From the NCBI RefSeq assembly GCF_014621695.1, contig NZ_CP061281.1, forward strand, positions 6,076,001-6,140,000: 64,000 nt of DNA, in the 5' to 3' direction. The notes beneath the pieces were generated by a model. It did no database searches. It was not told the DNA's origin and was given only the letters and a program-made list of their open reading frames with translations. The stretch is from Streptomyces xanthii. GTDB lineage: Bacteria > Actinomycetota > Actinomycetes > Streptomycetales > Streptomycetaceae. A program made the position numbers and the translations under genes. This document shows positions 1-6,838 of the stretch, one piece after another (positions within the stretch are counted from its first letter, which is position 1; each line of letters opens with the position of its first letter).

Positions 1-4
1 CACC

Positions 5-1450
5 ATGTCGCTCACTCGCAGGGACTTCGCCCGACGCTCCGCGGCCACCGGCGCCGGCGTCGCCCTCGCCGGTTCCGTCGGCGCCCTCGCCACCGCGCCG
101 GGCGCCCTCGCGGCCACCGACACCGCCGACGTCACCGACGCGGACCGGCACGGTCCGGCCGACGGCCCCGGGTACGGTCCGCTGCGGGCCGACCCCGCCG
201 GCATCCTCGCGCTGCCGGCCGGATTCTCGTACAAGGTCATCACCTACAGCGGGAAGACCAAGCTGGAGTCCGGCGAGTTCACGCCGTCCAACCACGACGG
301 CACCGCCACCTTCGAGGGCCCCCGCGGCACCACCCTCCTCGTCAACAACCACGAGCTGGCCGGCGCCCGCGACAAGTGGCCGCACCCGGTGCCGCTCACC
401 GAGGGGCTCGTCTACGACCCGGCCGCGGCCGGCGGCTGCACCGTCGTCGAGGTCCGCCGCGGCGGCGAGGTCGCCGAATGGGTCGGCATCGCCGGCACCG
501 CCACCAACTGCGCGGGCGGCTCCACCCCCTGGGGCACCTGGCTGACCTGCGAGGAGACCGAGGACAAGGCCGGCAAGAACGGCTTCACCAAGGACCACGG
601 CTACGTCTTCGAGGTCGACCCCTACGACCGCCGCGCCAACCAGGCCCCCAAGCCGATCAAGGCCCTCGGCCGCTACGCCCACGAGGCCGTCGTCATCGAC
701 CCCAAGCGCGGCCACGCCTTCCTCACCGAGGACGCCTCCGGGCCCAACGGCCTGCTCTACCGCTGGGTCCCGCCGCACGGCTTCAAGCACGGCCGCGGCA
801 AGCTCGCCACGCTCGCCGACGACGCGGGCGTCCTCCAGGCCTTCAAGTGCTTCGACTCCGGCGGCCGCTTCGTCGACGACCTGTCCCGCGCCACGAAGAC
901 CGGCACGGTCTACGGCGTCGACTGGGTCGACGTCCCCGACCGCGACGCGAAGACCGTCTCCACGCGCAAGCAGTTCAAGGACGGCGAGATCACCCGCGCC
1001 CGCAAGCTCGAAGGCATGTGGTGGGGCGACGGCGGCGCCTACATCGTCTCCTCCTTCGCCCGTGACGAGAGCCCCGTCCAGCACGACGGCCAGGTCTGGT
1101 TCTACGACCCCAAGCGCCGCACCCTCACCCTGAAGGTGCTCCTCGGCGTCAACCCCGACCCGTCCCAGGACGGCGCCCTCGACGGCCCGGACAACATCAC
1201 GGTCTCCCCGTACGGCGGCCTCGTCATCGCCGAGGACGGCGAGGGCGTCCAGCACCTGTTCGGCGCGACCGAGCGCGGCCGCACGTACCCGATCGCGCGC
1301 AACGACCTGAACATCGGGACGGAAGAGGAGCCGGAGTACAGCGAGTTCACCGGCGTCACCTTCTCGCCCGACGGCCGCACCCTCTACGCCAACATCCAGA
1401 CCCCCGGCATCATGCTCGCCATCACGGGGCCCTGGAAGCGTCAGCGCTGA
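5..1450 (+). CDS. PhoX/DUF839-family secreted phosphatase, Tat signal
   Basis: The 481-residue product looks like the PhoX (DUF839) family, calcium-dependent periplasmic or extracellular phosphatases with a beta-propeller-like fold. The N-terminus carries a twin-arginine signal (TRRDFARRS near residue 4) followed by an Ala/Gly-rich hydrophobic stretch and an Ala-x-Ala type cleavage region near residues 33-36. Family-like motifs include NNHE near residue 114, TWLTCEE near 179 and DNITVSPYGG near 398. An export role in releasing phosphate from organic esters fits the two other phosphate genes in the window. The start is 4 bases from the window edge, so its promoter and any PHO box lie outside. 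Substrate is not determined. Confidence 0.85.
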   Translation: MSLTRRDFARRSAATGAGVALAGSVGALATAPGALAATDTADVTDADRHGPADGPGYGPLRADPAGILALPAGFSYKVITYSGKTKLESGEFTPSNHDGTATFEGPRGTTLLVNNHELAGARDKWPHPVPLTEGLVYDPAAAGGCTVVEVRRGGEVAEWVGIAGTATNCAGGSTPWGTWLTCEETEDKAGKNGFTKDHGYVFEVDPYDRRANQAPKPIKALGRYAHEAVVIDPKRGHAFLTEDASGPNGLLYRWVPPHGFKHGRGKLATLADDAGVLQAFKCFDSGGRFVDDLSRATKTGTVYGVDWVDVPDRDAKTVSTRKQFKDGEITRARKLEGMWWGDGGAYIVSSFARDESPVQHDGQVWFYDPKRRTLTLKVLLGVNPDPSQDGALDGPDNITVSPYGGLVIAEDGEGVQHLFGATERGRTYPIARNDLNIGTEEEPEYSEFTGVTFSPDGRTLYANIQTPGIMLAITGPWKRQR

Positions 1451-1509
1451 ACCCGCTGAACTCCTCCGCGCCGGAATTTAATTGCCTGGCGACCGGTCAC
1501 ACACCGCCC

Positions 1510-1515
1510 TAGAGT
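1510..1515 (+). promoter_or_regulatory. Candidate -10 box for the Y RNA genes
   Basis: TAGAGT followed by a run of five T lies 16 bases upstream of the first base of the first Y-RNA-like stem, so initiation near 1522 would place the transcript end just before the stem. No convincing -35 was found: TTGCCT at 1482-1487 is 22 bases away, too far for a standard promoter. Confidence 0.4.
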
Positions 1516-1530
1516 TTTTCTCACGCCGCA

Positions 1531-1601
1531 CCTCCCGGTGCGAAGGCCACGGTTACTTCCTCTCCAGAAGACAGCACCGCGGCCGGCAAGATCTCGGGAG
1601 G
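1531..1601 (+). ncRNA. Short Y-RNA-like RNA (Ro-binding stem only)
   Basis: A compact stem-loop with the two-helix layout of a Y RNA. The outer helix is CCTCCCG (1531-1537) with CGGGAGG (1595-1601), 7 perfect pairs. The inner helix is GGCCACGG (1545-1552) with CCGCGGCC (1577-1584), paired except for one A-C mismatch, plus T1553-A1576. An asymmetric internal loop separates the helices (GTGCGAA against GGCAAGATCT) and a 22-nt apical loop (1554-1575) closes it. No tRNA-like module is present. The 5' side (CCCGGTGCG, AGGC, ACGGTTACTTC) is nearly repeated in the RNA that starts 14 bases downstream, which supports a real paralogous pair. It lies upstream of the Ro-family gene. Transcription is inferred. 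Confidence 0.6.
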
Positions 1602-1614
1602 CGTAGCAGATGGT

Positions 1615-1762
1615 GTGTGCCCGGTGCGCAGGCAACGGTTACTTCTCCTAATCCGGGGGTTGCGGGTTCGAGTCCCGTCACGCGGTCGTTCGCACGGCTG
1701 CGGTAGCTCAATCGGTAGAGCACCGGCACAGTTCCGTCGCCGACTTCTGATCTCGGGCACGC
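1615..1762 (+). ncRNA. yrlA: YrlA-type Y RNA with circularly permuted tRNA-like module
   Basis: The ends pair as GTGTGCCCG (1615-1623) with CGGGCACGC (1754-1762), then an internal loop, then GGCAACGG (1631-1638) with CCGTCGCC (1734-1741, one A-C mismatch): a Ro-binding-type stem. Inside, the tRNA parts appear in permuted order. They are an anticodon-stem equivalent CCGG (1653-1656 with 1723-1726), a 5-base variable region, a T-arm GCGGG/TTCGAGT/CCCGT (1662-1678), a capped acceptor-like hairpin (1681-1688 with 1695-1702, loop TTCGCA), TA as positions 8-9, and a D-arm GCTC/AATCGGTA/GAGC (1706-1721) with the GG of the D loop. YrlA RNAs of other bacteria are known tRNA mimics bound by Rsr. A normal tRNA gene is excluded because the T-arm precedes the D-arm. 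Confidence 0.8.
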
Positions 1763-1800
1763 TCCATTCGCTGCGCCTCCCTCGCTTTCGCGCTTTCGCT

Positions 1801-1816
1801 GAATTCGGGGGAATTC
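1801..1816 (+). promoter_or_regulatory. GAATTC-GGGG-GAATTC around the rsr ribosome site
   Basis: Two GAATTC copies flank GGGG just before the ATG at 1819, so the leader can fold as a 6-bp stem presenting the purine Shine-Dalgarno core in a tetraloop. Seen directly; a role in controlling rsr translation is inference. Confidence 0.35.
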
Positions 1817-1818
1817 TC

Positions 1819-3405
1819 ATGGCACGTTTCAACCGCAAGTCCGTACAGGCCGCGCTCCGTTCCCCGGTGCGCACCACCGGCCGCGTCCTGCGCACCCACG
1901 AGGGCGGCCGGGGCGCCGAGCGCGACGAGCGCTCCGAACTCTTTCTGCTCTCGGTCGCCAACTTCGTGTCGCAGCAGACCTTCTACGAGGACGGCGCGGC
2001 CCGCGACGACCGCTTCACCGACCTCGTGCGCCGGCTCGCCGTGAGCGACCCGGAGTGGACCGCGGGCCTGCTCGGCTGGCTGCGCGGCGAGGGCAACATG
2101 CGCACCGCGTCCCTCGTCGGCGCCGCCGAGTACGTGCACGCCCGGCTCGCCGCCGGCGCCACCGACGGCCCGTCGAACCGGCAGGTGATCGCGTCCGTGC
2201 TGCGCCGCCCCGACGAGCCCGGCGAACTGCTCGGCTACTGGGCGCAGACCCACGGCCGCGCCCTGCCCAAGCCGGTCAAGCGCGGCGTCGCCGACGCCGT
2301 CCGCCGCCTGTACCACGGCAAGGCCCTCCTGAAGTACGACACCGCTTCCAAGGGCTACCGCTTCGGCGACGTCCTGAACCTGGTGCACGCGGCGCCGGAC
2401 CCCGAGCGGCCGGGGCAGGGCGAGCTCTTCCAGTACGCGCTCGACCGCCGGCACCACCCGGAGACGGCCGAGGCGCCGGCCTCCAGCCCGGTCCTGGTCG
2501 CGCACCGCGAGCTGATGGCGGTGCCGGCCGCCGAGCGGCGCGCCATGCTGCTCGCGCCCGACGGCGCCGAGCGGCTCGCCGCGGCCGGCATGACCTGGGA
2601 GGCGCTGGCCGGCTGGCTGCAGGGTCCGATGGACCGGGCGGCCTGGGAAGCGGTGATCCCGTCCATGGGCACGATGGCGCTCGTCCGCAACCTGCGGAAC
2701 TTCGACGAGGCCGGTGTCTCGGACGAGGTCGCGGCGGGGGTCGCGGCCCGCGTCGCGGACCCGGCCGAGGTGGCGCGCTCGCGCCAGTTCCCCTTCCGCT
2801 ACCTCGCCGCGTACCAGCACGCGCCGTCGCTGCGCTGGGCGTACCCGCTGGAGCGGGCGCTCGGCCACTCGCTGGCCAACGTGCCGTCGCTGCGCGGCCG
2901 GACGCTGATCCTGGTGGACCGCTCCGGCTCGATGTGGAGCCCGCTGTCCGACCGCTCGCAGCTCAACCGGGCGGACGCGGCCGCGGTCTTCGGCACGGCG
3001 CTCGCGCTGCGGGCCGCCGACGCGGACCTGGTCGAGTTCGGCACGAGCAGCGCGCCCGTGAAGTACGGCGCGGGCGAGTCCGTGCTGAAGATCCTGGGGC
3101 GGTTCGGGAACCTCGGCGGGACGAACACGACGGAGGCGGTGCGCCGCCACTACCGCGGGCACGACCGGGTGCTGATCGTCACCGACGAGCAGGCCACGTA
3201 CAGCCACTACGGGGACCCGGGCGAGTCCCTGCCGGCGCACGTCCCGGTGTACACGTGGAACCTGGCCGGGTACCGGGCCGGTCACGCTCCGTCGGCGCCG
3301 AACCGGCACACGTTCGGGGGGCTGTCCGACACGGCGTTCCGGATGGTGTCGCTGCTGGAGGCGGGCCGGGACGCGGACTGGCCCTGGGTCCAGGCCGCCG
3401 CGTAG
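1819..3405 (+). CDS. rsr: Ro60-family TROVE/vWA RNA-binding protein (Rsr)
   Basis: The 528-residue protein has an N-terminal helical-repeat TROVE ring (about residues 1-355) and a C-terminal von Willebrand A domain with the MIDAS motif DRSGS at about 367-371, a GGTNTTEA segment and VTDEQ. Rsr (Ro-sixty related) proteins thread misfolded RNA ends through the ring and are gated by Y RNAs; in Deinococcus a Y RNA tethers Rsr to PNPase. Start 1819 is preferred over upstream in-frame starts because it has a GGGGG site 8 bases upstream, and because earlier starts would read through the Y RNA. The two Y-like RNAs end 57 bases upstream. No rtcB is nearby. Confidence 0.9.
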   Translation: MARFNRKSVQAALRSPVRTTGRVLRTHEGGRGAERDERSELFLLSVANFVSQQTFYEDGAARDDRFTDLVRRLAVSDPEWTAGLLGWLRGEGNMRTASLVGAAEYVHARLAAGATDGPSNRQVIASVLRRPDEPGELLGYWAQTHGRALPKPVKRGVADAVRRLYHGKALLKYDTASKGYRFGDVLNLVHAAPDPERPGQGELFQYALDRRHHPETAEAPASSPVLVAHRELMAVPAAERRAMLLAPDGAERLAAAGMTWEALAGWLQGPMDRAAWEAVIPSMGTMALVRNLRNFDEAGVSDEVAAGVAARVADPAEVARSRQFPFRYLAAYQHAPSLRWAYPLERALGHSLANVPSLRGRTLILVDRSGSMWSPLSDRSQLNRADAAAVFGTALALRAADADLVEFGTSSAPVKYGAGESVLKILGRFGNLGGTNTTEAVRRHYRGHDRVLIVTDEQATYSHYGDPGESLPAHVPVYTWNLAGYRAGHAPSAPNRHTFGGLSDTAFRMVSLLEAGRDADWPWVQAAA

Positions 3406-3480
3406 GCCGAGTGGCTGGGGTGACGAAGAAAAATCCTTCGGTAAGGGAACGGCAAAGCGGAGCCGCTCGTTACCCCAGTC

Positions 3481-4737
3481 ATGACAGCTATGACCCCCGG
3501 CTCGAACATCCCGCTCACGGCGCAGCGCGTGACGGTGGACGTCACGGCCCCCGTGCGCCTGGACGTATCGGGCCTGCTGCTCACCGCAGACGGCAAGGTG
3601 CGCTCGGACGACGACTTCATCTTCTACAACCAGCCCGCGGGACCCGGCGTGACGTACACGTCGGGCGGCGGCACGGCGCCCGACGCGATCACGGTGGACA
3701 CGGCCGCCGTGCCGCCGGGCATCGAGAAGATCGTCGTCACCGCGAGCCCGGACGCCGCGGGCCAGACCTTCCAGGGCGTCGAGCCCACGGCCACGATCCG
3801 CAGCGCGGACGACGGCGCGGTCATCGCCACGTTCACGCCGCCGCAGCTGGGCTCCGAGACGGCCCTGGTCGTCATGGAGGTCTATCTGCGGAACGGGGCG
3901 TGGAAGGCCCGCGCGGTGGGCCAGGGGTACGCGAACGGGCTGGCGGGCATCGCCACCGACTTCGGCGTCTCCGTGGAGGAGCCGGCCGCCCCGCCCGCGC
4001 CCCAGCCCCCGGCCGCCGCCCCCGTCGCACCGCCGGCCCCGCCCGCCGCCGCGATGCCCGCGCCGACCACCCCGCCGGTGGACCCGCGCATCGCCCCGCC
4101 CCCGCCCCCGCCGCCCGCGGCCGCCCCCGCGGCACCCGCCGCCCCGGCCCCCGGCGCCGGGAAGATCAACCTGGACAAGGGCCGGGTCAGCCTCCAGAAG
4201 AACCAGACGGTGTCCCTCGTCAAGGGCGGCCGCCCGCTGCTGAGCCAGGTCAAGATGGGCCTCGGCTGGGAGCCCGCGTTCCGCGGCAAGGACATCGACC
4301 TCGACGCGTCCGTCATCGCGTACGGCCCGCAGCGCAACCACATCGACAGCTGCTACTTCGGCAAGCTCTCGATCGTGAACGGTGCGATCAAGCACTCCGG
4401 GGACAACCTGACGGGTGAGGGCGGCGGCGACGACGAGGTGATCGTCGTCGACCTCGGCCGCCTCCCGCAGGACGTCACGGGCCTGGTCTTCACGGTCAAC
4501 TCGTTCTCGGGCCAGAAGTTCACCGAGGTCGCCAAGGCCTACTGCCGCCTGCTCGACGCGGCGACCGGCGAGGAGCTGGTCCGCTTCGACCTGACGAACG
4601 CGGAGCCGCAGACCGGCGTGATGATGGCCAAGCTGATCAAGCAGTTCTCCGGCGAGTGGGAGATGACCGCGATGGGCGACTTCGTGAAGTCCCGCACGGT
4701 CCGCGGCATGGTCAAGCCGGCGGCTCAGGCGTTGTAG
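3481..4737 (+). CDS. Double TerD-domain protein with Pro/Ala-rich linker
   Basis: The 418-residue protein has two TerD/calcium-binding beta-sandwich domains. The first is about residues 1-165 (SGLLLTADGKVRSDDDFIFYNQ) and the second about 230-415 (GLGWEPAF, DLDASVIAYG, SVVFS-like segments, GGGDDEVIVVDL). They are joined by roughly 60 residues of Pro and Ala. TerD proteins accompany tellurite and stress resistance and bind Ca2+ through acidic loops. Standard TerD proteins have one domain of about 190 residues, so this is a fused form. No obvious Shine-Dalgarno site precedes the ATG at 3481; an ATG at 3490 is an alternative start. It follows rsr in the same direction after 75 bases. No other ter genes are present. 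Confidence 0.8.
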   Translation: MTAMTPGSNIPLTAQRVTVDVTAPVRLDVSGLLLTADGKVRSDDDFIFYNQPAGPGVTYTSGGGTAPDAITVDTAAVPPGIEKIVVTASPDAAGQTFQGVEPTATIRSADDGAVIATFTPPQLGSETALVVMEVYLRNGAWKARAVGQGYANGLAGIATDFGVSVEEPAAPPAPQPPAAAPVAPPAPPAAAMPAPTTPPVDPRIAPPPPPPPAAAPAAPAAPAPGAGKINLDKGRVSLQKNQTVSLVKGGRPLLSQVKMGLGWEPAFRGKDIDLDASVIAYGPQRNHIDSCYFGKLSIVNGAIKHSGDNLTGEGGGDDEVIVVDLGRLPQDVTGLVFTVNSFSGQKFTEVAKAYCRLLDAATGEELVRFDLTNAEPQTGVMMAKLIKQFSGEWEMTAMGDFVKSRTVRGMVKPAAQAL

Positions 4738-4762
4738 TCACCCGTCACCGCCGCGACGGCAC

Positions 4763-4799
4763 GGGGAAGGCCGGGCTCCGACGGAGTCCGGCCTTCCCC
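4763..4799. terminator. Bidirectional terminator hairpin
   Basis: GGGGAAGGCCGG (4763-4774) pairs perfectly with 4788-4799, and the interior CTCCG/CGGAG pairs too, giving an almost fully paired 37-base hairpin. It sits between the converging terD-like gene and the udh-like gene and can serve both strands. Confidence 0.8.
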
Positions 4800-4823
4800 A
4801 TGCCCGGGGGGAGACGGCCCGTC

Positions 4824-5657
4824 TCAGTGCGGCCAGATCGGTGGGTCGTCGACGAAGCGGCCGCCGATGTGGTGGTGGGCGGGGAGGGTGTCGTCGAGGG
4901 GGCCCTGGGCGGCGAGGAGTTTGGCGGCGTAGGGCTCGGAGTCGTCCTGGGGGGCGTAGCCGAGGGCGCGGGCGGTGGTCAGGTCCCACCAGGCGCGGGT
5001 GTTGGCGGAGGAGCCGTGGACGACGGTGTGGCCGACGTGTTCGGCGGTGAGGGCCGCGTCGAAGAGGCGGGCGCCGTCGGCGGGGCTCATCCAGAGGGAG
5101 AGCATGCGGACGTCGGTCGGTTCCGGGAAGCAGGAGCCGATGCGGACCGACACCGTCTCGATGCCGTGCTCGTCCCAGTAGTACTGGGCGAGGTCCTCGC
5201 CGAAGCACTTGGACAGGCCGTAGAAGGTGTCGGGGCGGCGCGGGGTGTCGACGGGGACCAGCGGGGCGCCGTCCTCGACGTGCGGGCGCGGGGTGTAGCC
5301 GATGGTGTGGTTGGAGGAGGCGAACACGACGCGGGGCCCGCCCGCCTCGCGGACCGCTTCGTAGAGGCGCTGGGTGCCTCGGATGTTCGACTCGAGGATC
5401 TTGTCGAACGTGGACTCCAGGGAGATGCCCGCGAGATGGAGGACGCCGTCCACGCCGTGCACGGCCTCGCGCAGGGCGGCGGTGTCGTTGAGGTCCGCGA
5501 CGATCGCGTCGGGCGCGTCCGGGACGGGGCGCACGTCGAACAGGCGCAGGTCGTAACCGTGCTGCGGGAGCAGGCCGCGCATCAGGGTGCCGAGGCCGCC
5601 GGCGGCGCCGGTGAGCAGGATCGTGCGGGGCGCGGGGGGCGTGTGGGGAGCGGCCAT
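4824..5657 (-). CDS. udh: Uronate dehydrogenase-like NAD-dependent oxidoreductase
   Basis: The 277-residue extended short-chain dehydrogenase has the Rossmann motif TGAAGGLG near residue 14, SSNHTIGY near 110 and YGLSK near 135 as the catalytic Tyr/Lys pair. The SSNHxIG signature and size match uronate dehydrogenases, which oxidise galacturonate or glucuronate to the aldarolactone. The ATG at 5657 is chosen because GGGAGA lies 8 bases upstream. It is divergent from kdgD, which acts further down the same oxidative uronate route. A generic sugar epimerase cannot be fully excluded. Confidence 0.75.
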   Translation of the reverse strand: MAAPHTPPAPRTILLTGAAGGLGTLMRGLLPQHGYDLRLFDVRPVPDAPDAIVADLNDTAALREAVHGVDGVLHLAGISLESTFDKILESNIRGTQRLYEAVREAGGPRVVFASSNHTIGYTPRPHVEDGAPLVPVDTPRRPDTFYGLSKCFGEDLAQYYWDEHGIETVSVRIGSCFPEPTDVRMLSLWMSPADGARLFDAALTAEHVGHTVVHGSSANTRAWWDLTTARALGYAPQDDSEPYAAKLLAAQGPLDDTLPAHHHIGGRFVDDPPIWPH

Positions 5658-5706
5658 GCGCGGGATCTCCCGTGTATGTGTGTGAGTCGAGTTCATATTT
5701 GTGGAC

Positions 5707-5735
5707 ACGCTAGGGAGGGTGGCGGGGGGCGTCAA
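5707..5735 (-). promoter_or_regulatory. udh promoter
   Basis: On the minus strand TTGACG (5735-5730) and TAGCGT (5712-5707) are separated by exactly 17 bases, a good housekeeping-sigma promoter about 50 bases upstream of the udh start. Confidence 0.6.
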
Positions 5736-5762
5736 GGGTGCGGGAGGGGGTGAGTCGGCGCC

Positions 5763-5791
5763 TTGACCCGCCCTGTGCGGCAGCTTACGGT
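5763..5791 (+). promoter_or_regulatory. kdgD promoter
   Basis: TTGACC (5763-5768) and TACGGT (5786-5791) with 17-base spacing point toward kdgD, about 100 bases upstream of its start. The -35 boxes of this and the udh promoter are only 27 bases apart, so one operator could control both directions. Confidence 0.6.
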
Positions 5792-5890
5792 GAGCGCGTT
5801 CAGGGACATGGACAGGGATCAGAAACTTGCACATGGGCGAGGGAGGCGCGTGCCGGCCCGCGTCCGCGTGCACCAGTTCAGGGAGAGCCC

Positions 5891-6838
5891 GTGACGTCAG
5901 CCCCGCTCGCCGCCCGACTCGGCATCCCCCGGGGACCGCTGTTCTTCCCCGTCACCGCGTACGGACCCGACGGGGGCGTCGACCTCGACACCTACCGCAC
6001 CCATGTGCGGCGCGGGGTCGAGGCCGGGGCCGCCGCCGTGTTCGCCTGCTGCGGCACCGGGGAGTTCCACGCGCTCGCGCCCGAGGAGTTCGAGGCGTGC
6101 GTCGCCGTCGCGGTCGAGGCGGCCGCGGGCGAGATCCCGGTCCTCGCGGGCGCCGGGTACGGCACCGCGCTCGCCGTCGACTTCGCCCGCCGGGCCGAAC
6201 GGGCGGGCGCCGACGGCCTGCTGGCCCTGCCGCCCTATCTCGTGACGGCGGGCCAGGAGGGGCTGTTGCGGCACTACACGCTGCTCGCCGAGGCGACCTC
6301 CCTCGACGTCATCGTCTACCAGCGCGACAACGCCGTGTTCACCCCGCGGACCGTCGTCGGCCTCGCCCGGCACCCCAAGGTCCTCGGCCTCAAGGACGGA
6401 CTCGGCGACCTCGACCTGATGCAGCGCACCGTGAGTGCCGTGCGTACGGACGCCCCCGACGCCGCGTTCCTGTACTTCAACGGGCTGCCCACCGCCGAGC
6501 TCACCGCGCTCGCCTACCGTGGCATCGGCGTCACCCTCTACTCCTCCGCCGTCTTCTGCTTCGTCCCCGAGATCGCCCAGGCCTTCCACCGGGCCCTGAA
6601 CACGGGGGACGACGTGACGGTGGTCCGCCTCCTCGACGGCTTCTACCGGCCGCTCGTCGAACTGCGCGGCGAGGGCCGCGGCTACGCGGTCTCGCTGGTC
6701 AAGGCCGGTGTAAGACTGCGCGGGCTCGACGTCGGCGAGGTGCGGCCGCCGCTGCACGAGCCGCGCAAGGAGCACGTCGAGCGGCTCGCCGCGCTCGTCG
6801 AGCACGGCCTCGGCCTGCTGGAAGGAGCCGGCGCGTGA
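5891..6838 (+). CDS. kdgD: 5-dehydro-4-deoxyglucarate dehydratase
   Basis: The 315-residue DapA-superfamily TIM barrel has the GTGEFHAL segment near residue 54 (family GTTGE), YQRDNAVF near 142 supplying the conserved Tyr, and GLKDGLGD near 164 with the Schiff-base Lys. KdgD dehydrates and decarboxylates 5-keto-4-deoxyglucarate to 2,5-dioxopentanoate (ketoglutarate semialdehyde), the substrate of the dehydrogenase encoded at 16.7 kb. The GTG at 5891 has GGGAGA 8 bases upstream; earlier in-frame starts lack a site. It overlaps the next gene by four bases (GTGA), so the two are translationally coupled. Confidence 0.88.
   Translation: MTSAPLAARLGIPRGPLFFPVTAYGPDGGVDLDTYRTHVRRGVEAGAAAVFACCGTGEFHALAPEEFEACVAVAVEAAAGEIPVLAGAGYGTALAVDFARRAERAGADGLLALPPYLVTAGQEGLLRHYTLLAEATSLDVIVYQRDNAVFTPRTVVGLARHPKVLGLKDGLGDLDLMQRTVSAVRTDAPDAAFLYFNGLPTAELTALAYRGIGVTLYSSAVFCFVPEIAQAFHRALNTGDDVTVVRLLDGFYRPLVELRGEGRGYAVSLVKAGVRLRGLDVGEVRPPLHEPRKEHVERLAALVEHGLGLLEGAGA

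Noticed and set aside
1482..1487. TTGCCT as -35 partner of TAGAGT at 1510
   Set aside because: Spacing of 22 bases is outside the usual 16-19.
1662..1721. Ordinary tRNA gene suggested by TTCGAGT and GCTC...GAGC arms
   Set aside because: The T-arm precedes the D-arm and no anticodon loop or acceptor ends fit; the order is a circular permutation typical of YrlA.
1708..4395. Long minus-strand open frame of about 895 codons
   Set aside because: Antisense to rsr and the TerD gene, Arg/Gly/Val-biased composition, no domains; a GC-bias shadow frame.
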